The notes: generated from the sequence alone by a model not told the origin. A stretch of 64,000 nucleotides of DNA from CAWDZK01 sp963807005 (GCA_963807005.1 CAWDZK010000004.1:62001-126000); one strand, 5' to 3'; positions 51,678 through 61,020 are shown, counted from the first letter of the stretch. Program-made: numbers and translations.

Positions 51678-53360
51678 TCAGCCGCCGCGGCGGGCGAGGA
51701 CCTCCACGAACGTGCGCAGCATGATCTTCAGGTCAAGCCAGAGCGACCAGTTCTCGATGTAGTAGTTGTCGAACCGGGCTCGCTCCTCGAGCGAGGTGTC
51801 GCCGCGCAGGCCGTTGACCTGGGACCAGCCGGTCAGGCCGGCGGGGACCCGGTGCCGGCCGGTGTAGCGGGGGATCCGGGTCGAGAACTCGTCGACGAAG
51901 TGCGGGCGCTCGGGGCGCGGCCCGACCAGGCTCATGTCGCCGGTGAACACGTTCCAGAACTGCGGGATCTCGTCCAGCGAGGTTGCCCGGAGGAACCGCC
52001 CGACCGGGGTGAGCCGGTCGTCGTGGCTGATGTTCCAGAGGGTCTGCGACTCCGTCTCGTTGGCGGGCTGCAGGGTGCGGAACTTCAGCACCTGGAACGG
52101 CCGTCCGTCCAGACCCACCCGCTCCTGGCGGAAGAGCACACCGCGACCGAGCTGGACCCGGACCGCCAGGGCGCACGCGGCCATCACCGGTGCCAGCGCG
52201 AGCAGCGCGAAGCCGGACAGGGCCACGTCCATGAGCCGCTTGAGCTTCCACGACTGGCTGCGGAACGCAGCCCGGCGGATGCGCACCAGCGGGATGCCGA
52301 GGACGTTGTCGACGTCGCGGGTGACGTTGTGCAGCTCGAACAGCCGGGGCACGTAGAAGATCTCCGCGCTGAGCCGGTCGCAGGTGCGCAGCACCTCGAC
52401 CAGCTCGTGCTCGCGCTGGTAGCCGAAGGCGACGATCACCCGGGTGACGCCCAGGGCGCGGATCCGCTCGCGCAGGTGCTTGGGGGCACCGATCAACGGG
52501 ACCGGGAGCGCAGCCTCGGTCGCCTCGTCGAGGCCGTCGTCCAGGAAGCCCACCGGGTAGAGGCCGTAGGCCTGGTCGGCCAGGAGGTTCTCGGCCAGCC
52601 GGGTGCCGATCTGGCCGGCCCCGACGATGAGCACCGGGTGGCGCATGCCACCGGCGCGGCGTACCTGCCGGATCACGGAGTACGCCGGCACCCGGACCAC
52701 GACGACCGCGAACAGGCCGCTGGCCAGCCCGACCAGGCCGAGGTCGCCGAGCCGCCCGGCGACGTGCGAGTGGGAGACGATGCCGACCAGGCCGCCCGCG
52801 AACAGGACGCCGAAGACGACGTGCGGGAGGTCGTCCAGGACGGACAGGCTCAGCCGCTGCCGGTAGAGGCCGAGGACGGCGAACGAGGCCATCGTCACGA
52901 CGGCCCACAGGGCCTGCGTGACCGTGAGCCCATGGGTGAGCGATCCGGTCAGCATGAAGGCCAGGGCGTCCATGGTGAGCAGGTAGAGGCCGAGCCGGCG
53001 CCGGCGGAGCACCCGGCCGGCCCGCCGGGGGTCGCGCGAGGTGGTGACCGGAGGGAGGTCGTGCTCAGGCTCAGCAGTCTGCTGGTCGTCGTGCACCACC
53101 CGGAGGTCGTCCCGGACGATCTGCAGGTCGTCCTGCACGATCTGCAGGTCGTGCCGGTGGGTCAGGGTGCTGGGGACGACGATGAGAGGTGGAGCGGAGT
53201 CCTCGGCACGGGTCGCGTCAGGGGCGGTCCGGAGCAGCTGCCGCTCCGCCCCGATCGAAGCGTCGACCGTTCCGTTCCTCCGCCACAGCATCAGGCCCCC
53301 CAGCCTCGCGGGCTCTACGCCCGCGGTCCCATCGTCGTCGACGTCCCCCCCAAGGGACAT
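51678..53360 (-). CDS. Exopolysaccharide-initiating polyprenyl-phosphate sugar transferase (WbaP/WcaJ type)
   Basis: 560 residues from ATG 53360 (ATG 53291 behind a GGGGGG stretch is an alternative; a -10-like TAGTTA is five bases before 53360, so a leaderless transcript is possible). A tandem heptad (DDLQIVQ, DDLQIVR, DDLRVVH; bases 53092-53155, 21-bp repeats) predicts a coiled coil before the membrane helices. A Rossmann CoA-binding-like middle (LIVGAGQIGTRLAENLLADQ) precedes the catalytic domain: FRQERVGLDGRPFQVLKFRT, TSLDEIPQFWNVFTGDMSLV, GPRPERPHF, VPAGLTGWSQVNGLRG. It starts the repeat unit on undecaprenyl phosphate. Confidence 0.92.
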   Translation of the reverse strand: MSLGGDVDDDGTAGVEPARLGGLMLWRRNGTVDASIGAERQLLRTAPDATRAEDSAPPLIVVPSTLTHRHDLQIVQDDLQIVRDDLRVVHDDQQTAEPEHDLPPVTTSRDPRRAGRVLRRRRLGLYLLTMDALAFMLTGSLTHGLTVTQALWAVVTMASFAVLGLYRQRLSLSVLDDLPHVVFGVLFAGGLVGIVSHSHVAGRLGDLGLVGLASGLFAVVVVRVPAYSVIRQVRRAGGMRHPVLIVGAGQIGTRLAENLLADQAYGLYPVGFLDDGLDEATEAALPVPLIGAPKHLRERIRALGVTRVIVAFGYQREHELVEVLRTCDRLSAEIFYVPRLFELHNVTRDVDNVLGIPLVRIRRAAFRSQSWKLKRLMDVALSGFALLALAPVMAACALAVRVQLGRGVLFRQERVGLDGRPFQVLKFRTLQPANETESQTLWNISHDDRLTPVGRFLRATSLDEIPQFWNVFTGDMSLVGPRPERPHFVDEFSTRIPRYTGRHRVPAGLTGWSQVNGLRGDTSLEERARFDNYYIENWSLWLDLKIMLRTFVEVLARRGG

Positions 53361-53797
53361 TCCCGTAACTATGCCCGGACGCCCGGTTTCCACACCTTCC
53401 GTCTGCGCCCATCGACGCGGCTCTGGCGTCACCTCTCTATCCGACCTGAAATCGGCTCAGAGCCCCATCGGCCGATCAGTGGTGATCGGCGGCCGCGCGG
53501 CCCATGGCGTGCCCCCTTGCGTCCGGATTCGTCGAGAAAGTGCGGCTCGTTGCGTTGCGGAGGGATGCGTTGCGGGTCCTCCGACAGTGAGACGGAGCCG
53601 CGGTGGTCAAGGTTCGGATGGCCCGCTTCGACGTCCTCACGGTGATCCCGACGACGTTCGTCCGCGCCGTCCCCCGGCCGGCCCTAGGCGTGACCGCGAG
53701 TGTGCTGACGCTCACTGCCCGTGCGGGCAGTTCGACCGCAGCCCCGGTGCCGTCCGAGCAACGACAGGTGATGTGGGCGGACCACTAGCGTGCTGCT
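53361..53797. other. Intergenic region upstream of coaE
   Basis: About 435 bases between the divergent sugar transferase and coaE. A short open frame (53603-53788) has no recognisable features. The left end must carry the sugar transferase promoter. I see no RNA gene, repeat or clear -35/-10 pair for coaE. Confidence 0.5.
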
Positions 53798-54415
53798 GTG
53801 ACCGTCACCGTGGGACTGACCGGGGGGATCGGCGCGGGGAAGTCCGAGGTCGTCCGGATGCTCGCCGCTCACGGAGCCGTCGTGGTCGACGCCGACGTGC
53901 TCGCCCGGGAGGCGCTGGCACCCGGCTCGGCCGGCCTCGACGAGGTCCTCCGCCGCTTCGGACCGGCCGTGCGGGCGCCGGACGGCTCGCTGGACCGCCC
54001 CGCCCTCGGCCGGATCGTGTTCGGTGACGAGCAGGCCCGGCGTGATCTCGAGGCGGTCGTGCACCCTTTCGTCGCGCGGCGCAGCGCCGAGATCGCCGCC
54101 GCTGCCGGCCAAGACGCGGTCGTGGTGCACGACGTGCCGCTGCTGGTCGAGAAGGGCATGCAGGACCGCTATGACGTGGTGGTCGTCGTCGACGCGGACG
54201 AGTCGAGCCGCCTGCGCCGCCTGGTCGACGGCCGGGGAATGGCTGAGTCCGACGCCCGGGCGGTGATGGCGGCGCAGGCGAGCCGGGTGGAGCGCCTCGC
54301 GATAGCCGACGTCGTGCTCGAGAACGACGCCGACCTGGCGGCGCTGGCCGAGCAGGTCGACCGGCTCTGGGTCCGGCTCCGGTCCGGCACCTCCGCGGAC
54401 CGACCCGAGGGCTGA
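53798..54415 (+). CDS. coaE: Dephospho-CoA kinase
   Basis: 205 residues from GTG 53798. P-loop GLTGGIGAGKSEVVRML at the N-terminus; DADVLAREALAPGSAGLDEV, VVHDVPLLVEKGMQDRYDVV and the lid region RLVDGRGMAESDARAVMAAQ are as in CoaE. It phosphorylates the 3' hydroxyl of dephospho-CoA, the last step of CoA synthesis. Many actinobacterial CoaE proteins carry a C-terminal GrpB-like extension; this one does not. It sits between the polysaccharide locus and uvrB as in the conserved rpsA-coaE-uvrB order. Confidence 0.95.
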   Translation: MTVTVGLTGGIGAGKSEVVRMLAAHGAVVVDADVLAREALAPGSAGLDEVLRRFGPAVRAPDGSLDRPALGRIVFGDEQARRDLEAVVHPFVARRSAEIAAAAGQDAVVVHDVPLLVEKGMQDRYDVVVVVDADESSRLRRLVDGRGMAESDARAVMAAQASRVERLAIADVVLENDADLAALAEQVDRLWVRLRSGTSADRPEG

Positions 54416-54519
54416 CCCGCGGGCGGTGTGCGGGCGAGAACAAGAACTCCACAGGCGCGGCCGATGACGCCGGCCCGGTGGGCGGAGCGACTGTCGGGGG
54501 TCCGACGTACTCTCGCCCG

Positions 54520-56625
54520 GTGAGACCGATCACCGACCTCGAGCGCCGAGTGGCCCCGTTCCGGGTCGAGAGCGACTTCCAGCCCGCCGGCGACCAGCCG
54601 GCCGCCATCGAGGAGCTCGAGCGGCGGATCCGGTCGGGCGAGACCAACACTGTCCTGCTGGGCGCCACCGGCACCGGCAAGTCGGCCACCACCGCCTGGC
54701 TGGTCGAGCGGCTGCAGCGGCCCACTCTGGTGATGGCGCCGAACAAGACCCTGGCCGCGCAGCTGGCCACCGAGTTCCGCGAGCTGCTGCCCAACAACGC
54801 GGTCGAGTACTTCGTCTCGTACTACGACTACTACCAGCCCGAGGCGTACATCCCGCAGACCGACACCTACATCGAGAAGGACTCGTCGATCAACGACGAG
54901 GTCGAGCGGCTGCGGCACTCCGCCACCAACAGCCTGCTCACCCGCCGCGACGTCATCGTGGTGGCCTCGGTGTCCTGCATCTACGGCCTGGGCACCCCGC
55001 AGGAGTACGTCGACCGGATGGTCCGGCTCAAGGTCGGCACCGAGGTCGACCGGGACGCGCTGCTGCGCCAGTTCGTCGGCATCCAGTACACCCGCAACGA
55101 CCTGGCCTTCAGCCGCGGCACCTTCCGGGTCCGCGGTGACACCATCGAGATCTTCCCGGTCTACGAGGAGCACGCCGTCCGGATCGAGATGTTCGGCGAC
55201 GAGATCGAGCGGCTGATGACCCTGCACCCGCTCACCGGCGAGGTGGTCACCGAGGACGAGGAGCTCTACGTCTTCCCGGCCACCCACTACGTCGCCGGCC
55301 CGGAGCGGATGGAGAAGGCCATCACCGGCATCGAGCTCGAGCTGGCCGACCGGCTGGCCGAGCTGGAACGGCAGGGCAAGCTGCTCGAGGCGCAGCGGCT
55401 GCGGATGCGCACCACGTACGACGTCGAGATGATGCGCCAGGTCGGCTTCTGCTCCGGCATCGAGAACTACTCACGGCACATCGACGGCCGGGCCCCCGGG
55501 TCGGCCCCGCACTGCCTGATCGACTACTTCCCCGAGGACTTCCTGCTCGTCATCGACGAGTCGCACGTCACCGTGCCGCAGATCGGCGGCATGTACGAGG
55601 GCGACATGTCCCGCAAGCGGACCCTGGTCGACCACGGCTTCCGGCTGCCCAGCGCCGTGGACAACCGGCCGCTGAAGTGGGAGGAGTTCCTCGACCGGAT
55701 CGGCCAGACCGTCTTCCTGTCGGCCACCCCCGGCCCCTACGAGATGGGCCGGGTGAAGGGCGAGGTCGTCGAGCAGGTCATCCGGCCGACCGGGCTGGTC
55801 GACCCCGAGGTCGTGGTCAAGCCGACCAAGGGCCAGATCGACGACCTGGTGCACGAGATCAACCTGCGCACCGAGAAGAACGAGCGGATCCTGGTCACCA
55901 CCCTGACCAAGAAGATGGCCGAGGACCTCACCGACTACCTGCTCGAGCTCGGCGTCCGGGTCCGCTACCTGCACTCCGAGGTCGACACCCTGCGCCGGGT
56001 CGAGCTGCTCCGCGAGCTGCGGCTGGGCCTGTTCGACGTCCTGGTCGGCATCAACCTGCTCCGGGAGGGCCTGGACCTGCCCGAGGTGTCCCTGGTGGCG
56101 ATCCTGGACGCGGACAAGGAGGGCTTCCTCCGCTCCGGCACCTCGCTGATCCAGACCATCGGCCGGGCCGCCCGCAACGTCTCCGGCCAGGTGCACATGT
56201 ACGCCGACAAGGTCACCGACTCGATGGCCAAGGCCATCGACGAGACCAACCGCCGCCGGGCCAAGCAGGTCGCCTACAACACCGAGCGCGGTGTCGACCC
56301 GATGCCGCTGATGAAGAAGATCTCCGACATCACCGAGCTGCTCGCCCGCGAGGACGCCGACACCGAGGAGCTGATCGGGGGCGCGGGCCGGCAGCAGTCC
56401 CGGGGCAAGACCCCGGTCCCCGGCCTGAAGTCCCGGGACGGCCGCGAGGGCGGCTTCGCCGCCGACCTACCAGCGACCGACCTGGCCGACCTGATCCAGC
56501 AGCTCACCGACCAGATGCACCAGGCAGCGGCAGAGCTGCAGTTCGAGCTGGCGGCCCGGCTGCGGGACGAGATCGGTGACCTGAAGAAGGAGCTTCGGGG
56601 GATGCGAGCGGCGGGGACTGCCTGA
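54520..56625 (+). CDS. uvrB: Excinuclease ABC subunit B
   Basis: 701 residues from GTG 54520. Helicase Ia GATGTGKSATTAWLVERL, beta-hairpin YYDYYQPEAYIPQTDTYIEK, motif II VIDESHVTVPQIGGMYEGDM, motif V/VI region GINLLREGLDLPEVSLVAIL and IQTIGRAARNV, then the C-terminal UVR domain (LIQQLTDQMHQAAAELQFEL) that contacts UvrC. UvrB loads on damage found by UvrA. Sits just downstream of coaE with 104 bases between. Confidence 0.97.
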   Translation: MRPITDLERRVAPFRVESDFQPAGDQPAAIEELERRIRSGETNTVLLGATGTGKSATTAWLVERLQRPTLVMAPNKTLAAQLATEFRELLPNNAVEYFVSYYDYYQPEAYIPQTDTYIEKDSSINDEVERLRHSATNSLLTRRDVIVVASVSCIYGLGTPQEYVDRMVRLKVGTEVDRDALLRQFVGIQYTRNDLAFSRGTFRVRGDTIEIFPVYEEHAVRIEMFGDEIERLMTLHPLTGEVVTEDEELYVFPATHYVAGPERMEKAITGIELELADRLAELERQGKLLEAQRLRMRTTYDVEMMRQVGFCSGIENYSRHIDGRAPGSAPHCLIDYFPEDFLLVIDESHVTVPQIGGMYEGDMSRKRTLVDHGFRLPSAVDNRPLKWEEFLDRIGQTVFLSATPGPYEMGRVKGEVVEQVIRPTGLVDPEVVVKPTKGQIDDLVHEINLRTEKNERILVTTLTKKMAEDLTDYLLELGVRVRYLHSEVDTLRRVELLRELRLGLFDVLVGINLLREGLDLPEVSLVAILDADKEGFLRSGTSLIQTIGRAARNVSGQVHMYADKVTDSMAKAIDETNRRRAKQVAYNTERGVDPMPLMKKISDITELLAREDADTEELIGGAGRQQSRGKTPVPGLKSRDGREGGFAADLPATDLADLIQQLTDQMHQAAAELQFELAARLRDEIGDLKKELRGMRAAGTA

Positions 56626-56702
56626 TCCGACGGTCGGGCTCGCATGGCCGGATGGCCCGGGATGTGACAGCGCGGCGCCGTTGGGGAACACTGACCCCGA
56701 CG

Positions 56703-56822
56703 TGGAGGGGAGTATCCCTGCGCGGCAGTGTCGTCATCACGGCTTAGCCCCTCGAGGGCGACGCCCGGCGCTGCCGGTCCCGCGGCCTCAGGCCGCAGGG
56801 CGGGAGAGACCTCCGGACCTTG
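56703..56822 (+). promoter_or_regulatory. yybP-ykoY (Mn2+) riboswitch upstream of terC
   Basis: The leader contains GGGGAGTATCC near 56707, GTCGTCATCACGG near 56729, GGCGACGCCCGGCGCTGCCGG near 56758 and GGGAGAGACCTCCGGAC near 56803, the ordered conserved blocks of the actinobacterial yybP-ykoY element. The class senses Mn2+ and commonly controls TerC-family genes, which immediately follow. Confidence 0.85.
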
Positions 56823-56847
56823 CTTCGTGCTGTCCGGAGGGCTGCCT

Positions 56848-57822
56848 GTGTTCGACGTTCCGGCCTGGGTCTGGCTGGCCACCGTGGCCGGCCTGCTCGG
56901 CATCGTGGTCCTCGACCTGGTCGTCATCGCCCGCCGCCGGCGCGAGGTCACGATGCGCGACGCGACCCTTTGGGTATTGCTCTACGTCGGTCTCGCCCTG
57001 GCGTTCGCCGGCGGGCTGGCGCTGACCGCCGGCACCGAGCCGGCGGGCGAGTTCGTCGCCGGCTACGTGACGGAGTACAGCCTCAGCGTCGACAACCTGT
57101 TCGTCTTCATGATCATCATGGCCCGGTTCGGGGTGCCCGCTCTGGCCCAGGACAAGGTCCTCTACGTCGGCATCGTCGTCTCGATGGTGCTGCGGGCGGT
57201 CTGCATCGCCGCCGGGGCAGCGGCGCTCACCACGTTCCACTGGGTCTTCTACGTCTTCGGCGCGTTCCTGGTCTACACCGCGGCCAAGCTGCTGCTGGCG
57301 GGGGAGAACGACGACGAGGACTTCCACGAGGGCCGGGTGCTGCGGCTGGCCCGGCGGGTGCTCCCGCTGGCACCGGCCTACGACGGCACCAGGCTCGCCG
57401 TCCGGGAGCGCGGCCGGCGCCAGTTCACCCCGCTGGTGCTGGTGATCATCGCCATCGGCATCGCCAACGTGGTCTTCGCCCTCGACTCCATCCCGGCGAT
57501 CTTCGGGCTGACCACCCACACCTACATCGTGTTCACGGCCAACGCGTTCGCCCTGATGGGACTGCGTCAGATGTTCTTCCTGGTCGGCGGGCTGCTGGAC
57601 CGGGTCGTCTACCTCAACATCGGGCTGTCGGTGATCCTCGGGTTCATCGGCGCCAAGCTGGTCGTGGAGGCGCTGGAGGGGGACCACGTCGACCACCTGG
57701 GGGCCGTACCCTTGCCGCACATCGGCATCCTGTTCTCGCTCGGCTTCATCGCCGTCACCCTGCTGGTGACCACCCTGGCCAGCCTGGCCCGGTCCGGCCG
57801 CAACGACCCCACCGCCGCATGA
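56848..57822 (+). CDS. terC: TerC-family membrane protein 1
   Basis: 324 residues from GTG 56848 with GGAGG seven bases upstream. Hallmarks: EYSLSVDNLFVFMIIMARFG (membrane-embedded acidic residue), WVFYVFGAFLVYTAAKLLLA, VFALDSIPAIFGLTTHTY and FTANAFALMGLRQMFFLVGG; about eight to nine helices. TerC proteins load Mn2+ onto exported enzymes or export Mn2+, consistent with the riboswitch. First of a tandem pair, between uvrB and a TSUP transporter. Confidence 0.92.
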   Translation: MFDVPAWVWLATVAGLLGIVVLDLVVIARRRREVTMRDATLWVLLYVGLALAFAGGLALTAGTEPAGEFVAGYVTEYSLSVDNLFVFMIIMARFGVPALAQDKVLYVGIVVSMVLRAVCIAAGAAALTTFHWVFYVFGAFLVYTAAKLLLAGENDDEDFHEGRVLRLARRVLPLAPAYDGTRLAVRERGRRQFTPLVLVIIAIGIANVVFALDSIPAIFGLTTHTYIVFTANAFALMGLRQMFFLVGGLLDRVVYLNIGLSVILGFIGAKLVVEALEGDHVDHLGAVPLPHIGILFSLGFIAVTLLVTTLASLARSGRNDPTAA

Positions 57823-57862
57823 GCCGGCCGATGCGTCACCCCGCAGCCCGGAGAGGAACCGC

Positions 57863-58912
57863 GTGAACGTCCCCGCCTGGCTGTGGATCGCCAGCATGGC
57901 GCTGCTGGTCGGGCTGCTCGCCGTCGACGTGTTCATCATCGGCCGGCGGCCGCACGAGCCGAGCCTGCGCGAGGCCACCACGGCCATCATCTTCTACGTC
58001 AGCCTGGCGGTGGTCTTCGGCATCGGCGTGCTGGTGTTCTCTGGCGGCCGCTACGCCGGCGAGTTCTACGCCGGCTGGCTCACTGAGTACAGCCTGAGCA
58101 TCGACAACCTGTTCGTCTTCGTCATCATCATGGCGAAGTTCCAGGTGCCCCGGCAGTACCAGCAGACCGCGCTGCTGGTCGGGATCATCCTCGCCCTGGT
58201 GATGCGCGGCATCTTCATCGCCATCGGCGCCGCCGCGATCCAGAACTTCAGCTGGATCTTCTACGTCTTCGGCGCCTTCCTCGTCTACACCGCGGTGAAG
58301 CTGGCCACCCAGGGCGAGTCGCACGACGACGACTTCGAGGAGAACCGGCTGCTCAAGTGGGTCGAGCACCGGTTCCCCGCCACCAAGGACTGGAACGGCG
58401 TGCACCTCACCGCCCGGGTCGCCGGCAAGCGGGTGATCACCCCGATGCTCATCGTGATTCTCGCGCTCGGCACCACCGACCTGCTGTTCGCGCTGGACTC
58501 GATCCCGGCCATCTTCGGCCTGACCAAGGAGCCGTACCTCGTCTTCACCGCCAACGTGTTCGCCCTGATGGGGCTGCGGCAGCTGTACTTCCTCATCGGC
58601 GGCCTGCTGGAGCGACTGGTCTACCTCAGCCTCGGGCTGGCCGTGGTGCTCGGCTTCATCGGGGTCAAGCTGGTGCTCGAGGCGCTGCACGAGAACGAGC
58701 TGCCGTTCATCAACGGCGGCGAGCACGTCGGCGTCCCGGAGATCCCGATCTGGCTCTCGCTGGTGGTGATCCTCGGGGTGCTGACGATCACCACCGTCGC
58801 CAGCCTGGCCAAGGTCCGCCGCGGCGCACCTGCCCCGCGCCCGGTCGAGCCGGACGATGCCGATCAGGGAGATCCAGCCGATCGGGCCGGCGGCGACCCC
58901 AGCCGCTCGTAG
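57863..58912 (+). CDS. TerC-family membrane protein 2
   Basis: 349 residues from GTG 57863, 40 bases after the first TerC, with GGAGAGGAACC upstream; probably one transcript under the same riboswitch. It shares the landmarks EYSLSIDNLFVFVIIMAKFQ, WIFYVFGAFLVYTAVKLATQ, FALDSIPAIFGLTKEPYL and FTANVFALMGLRQLYFLIGG. The C-terminal tail (PVEPDDADQGDPADRAGG) is acidic and cytoplasmic or periplasmic. Tandem duplication with divergence; the two may form a hetero-oligomer. Confidence 0.92.
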   Translation: MNVPAWLWIASMALLVGLLAVDVFIIGRRPHEPSLREATTAIIFYVSLAVVFGIGVLVFSGGRYAGEFYAGWLTEYSLSIDNLFVFVIIMAKFQVPRQYQQTALLVGIILALVMRGIFIAIGAAAIQNFSWIFYVFGAFLVYTAVKLATQGESHDDDFEENRLLKWVEHRFPATKDWNGVHLTARVAGKRVITPMLIVILALGTTDLLFALDSIPAIFGLTKEPYLVFTANVFALMGLRQLYFLIGGLLERLVYLSLGLAVVLGFIGVKLVLEALHENELPFINGGEHVGVPEIPIWLSLVVILGVLTITTVASLAKVRRGAPAPRPVEPDDADQGDPADRAGGDPSRS

Positions 58913-59190
58913 GCGGCCGCGCGGCGGAGATGGCCGGTCAGCCCTGGTAGTCCGCGGCCAGTGGCTCCGCCGGGCCTGCCGCCGGCTCGAGAAGTTCGAT
59001 GGCGATCCGGCGCAGCACGGCGCCGGCGACCGCCCGATTCACCCCGATCCGGCCGAGCCTGGTGCCTCGTTGGCGGGACGAGGCGGACGGGTGACCGGGA
59101 GAGCCGGTATCGTCTCTGGCCTACCGAAACTTGTTTCTCCACCGACAAGGTGGATGATCTGTTCCCGCCAGCCGCCGTAGGAGGACGTCC

Positions 59191-60237
59191 GTGGACCCGA
59201 GCTGGTGGGCGGTCGCGATCGCCGGGCTGTTCGTCGGGTTCGTCGTCGGCCTCACCGGCATGGGCGGCGGCGCCCTGATGACGCCGATGATGATCCTGCT
59301 GTTCGGCATCCAGCCGCTGGCCGCGGTGTCCAGCGACCTGGTCGCGTCGATGGTGATGAAGCCGGTCGGCGGCGCGGTGCACCTGCGCCGCGGCACGGTC
59401 AACAAGGCGATGGTCAAGTGGCTGGTGATCGGCTCGGTGCCGGCGGCCTTTGTCGGCGTCCTGGTGCTCAAGGCCCTCGGCGGCGGTGAACAGACCCAGA
59501 CCGTCGTGAAGACCAGCCTCGGCGTCGCCCTGCTCTTCGCGGCCAGCTCGATGGTGGCCAAGGCGCTGCTCGACCTGCGCAAGGCCCGGCTGGCCCGGGC
59601 CGCCGGCAAGGGCGCCCCGGCCGACGTGCGGGTCGAGGACCTCGTCGTCCGCCCGCTGCCCACCCTGCTGATCGGCGTCCTCGGCGGCCTGGTCGTCGGG
59701 ATGACCTCGGTCGGCTCCGGCTCGCTGATCATCGTGAGCCTGCTGCTGCTCTACCCGACGATCCGGGCCGGACAGCTGGTCGGAACCGACCTGGTGCAGG
59801 CGGTGCCGCTGGTCGCGTCCGCCTCGCTCGGGCACCTGCTGTTCGGCGACTTCCAGCTCGACCTCACCGCGTCCCTGCTCATCGGCGCCCTGCCCGGGGT
59901 CTACCTCGGGGCGCGGGTGTCCAGCAGCGCCCCCAGCGGGGTGATCCGGCGGGCCCTGGTCGTCGTCCTGCTCGCCTCCGGGCTCAAGCTGCTCGGCGCC
60001 GGCACCACGACGCTGGTCGTCGTGCTCATCGCGGCGGCCGTGGTCGTGCCGCTGCTCTACATCAGCGTGCACCGCGCCACCGGCGCCGACCCGAAGGTCA
60101 CCGCCGCCGGGCTGTTCGCCAAGGCGCTGACCGGGCGCCGCCGGGTGCCGGCGTTCCTCCGGCCGAAGGACCCCGCCCCCGCCAAGCCGGCGGAGGAGAA
60201 GGACCCGGACCGGCCCGCCAGCCGCGAGCCGCGCTAG
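59191..60237 (+). CDS. TauE/SafE (TSUP) family transporter
   Basis: 348 residues from GTG 59191, with GTAGGAGGAC upstream. Two related halves: FVVGLTGMGGGALMTPMMIL and VVGMTSVGSGSLIIVSLLLL carry the duplicated TSUP motif; about eight helices; C-terminal 60 residues are Pro/Lys/Arg-rich and cytoplasmic. The family exports or imports small organic or inorganic sulfur anions or carboxylates. A hairpin TCCACC-GACAA-GGTGGA lies at 59138-59154 in the 278-base upstream gap, perhaps an operator or attenuator. Substrate unknown. Confidence 0.9.
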   Translation: MDPSWWAVAIAGLFVGFVVGLTGMGGGALMTPMMILLFGIQPLAAVSSDLVASMVMKPVGGAVHLRRGTVNKAMVKWLVIGSVPAAFVGVLVLKALGGGEQTQTVVKTSLGVALLFAASSMVAKALLDLRKARLARAAGKGAPADVRVEDLVVRPLPTLLIGVLGGLVVGMTSVGSGSLIIVSLLLLYPTIRAGQLVGTDLVQAVPLVASASLGHLLFGDFQLDLTASLLIGALPGVYLGARVSSSAPSGVIRRALVVVLLASGLKLLGAGTTTLVVVLIAAAVVVPLLYISVHRATGADPKVTAAGLFAKALTGRRRVPAFLRPKDPAPAKPAEEKDPDRPASREPR

Positions 60238-60267
60238 CGGCAGCAACCCGCAGGTCGTACGGCGGCG

Positions 60268-60918
60268 TCACCAGCCGCGCGACCGCCACTCGGGCAGCGC
60301 CGGCCGCTCGGCGCCCAGGGTCGAGTCGTTGCCGTGGCCGGGGTAGAACCAGGTGTCGTCCGGCAGCCGGTCGAACAGCTTCGCCTCGACGTCGGCCAGC
60401 AGCGAGCCGAACGCCTCCGGCCCGGACGTCTTGCCGACCCCGCCGGGGAACAGCGAGTCGCCGGTGAACAGGTGCGGGTGCCCGTCCGGGTCGCGGTGCA
60501 GCAGCGCCACCGAGCCGGGGGTGTGGCCCACCAGCCCGATCACCTCGAGGTCGACCCGGCCGACCCGCACCCGGTCGCCGTCGACCAGCAGATGGTCGGT
60601 CGGCACCGGGATGCCGGGGGCGTCGAGTCGGCCGGCCGCGGTGCGCGCGCCGGTGGCGGCGACCACCTCGGCCAGCGCCTGCCAGTGGTCCCGGTGCTGG
60701 TGGGTCGTCACCACCTGCTGCAGGCCGTCGTCGCCGACCAGCGCGAGCAGGGTCGCGGCGTCGTCGGCGGCGTCGACCAGCAGCCGCTCGCCGGTCTCCC
60801 GGCAGGTCAGCAGGTAGGCGTTGTTGTCCATCGGCCCGACCGACACCTTGGTGACCACCAGCGCCGACAGCTCCCGCACGTCGGCCTCGCCGCGCGCCAC
60901 CTCGCCCGTGTACGCCAC
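60268..60918 (-). CDS. MBL-fold metallo-hydrolase (glyoxalase II-like)
   Basis: 216 residues from GTG 60918 with AGGAGG six bases upstream; upstream in-frame sequence is Pro/Arg-rich and judged non-coding. THQHRDHWQAL is the HxHxDH metal motif, followed by VGHTPGSVALL, HLFTGDSLFPGGVGKTSG and YPGHGNDSTLG. This is the subgroup related to glyoxalase II and mycothiol conjugate-type hydrolases. It acts in the cytoplasm on a thioester or similar bond. Confidence 0.9.
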   Translation of the reverse strand: MAYTGEVARGEADVRELSALVVTKVSVGPMDNNAYLLTCRETGERLLVDAADDAATLLALVGDDGLQQVVTTHQHRDHWQALAEVVAATGARTAAGRLDAPGIPVPTDHLLVDGDRVRVGRVDLEVIGLVGHTPGSVALLHRDPDGHPHLFTGDSLFPGGVGKTSGPEAFGSLLADVEAKLFDRLPDDTWFYPGHGNDSTLGAERPALPEWRSRGW

Positions 60919-61020
60919 CGGTGGCCTCCTGGTCGTCCGTTCAGGGGATCGTGCGCCTGCGGCCGCCCAGGCTACGGTCCGCTGACGGGTCGGGGCGGGA
61001 TCGGGGTGGGGGGCGTCAGC

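Noticed and set aside
51306..53645. 779-codon frame antisense to the sugar transferase
   Set aside because: Opposite a conserved enzyme with clear motifs; no start context and no family.
53603..53788. 61-codon frame before coaE
   Set aside because: No recognisable motif and poor start context; kept as intergenic.
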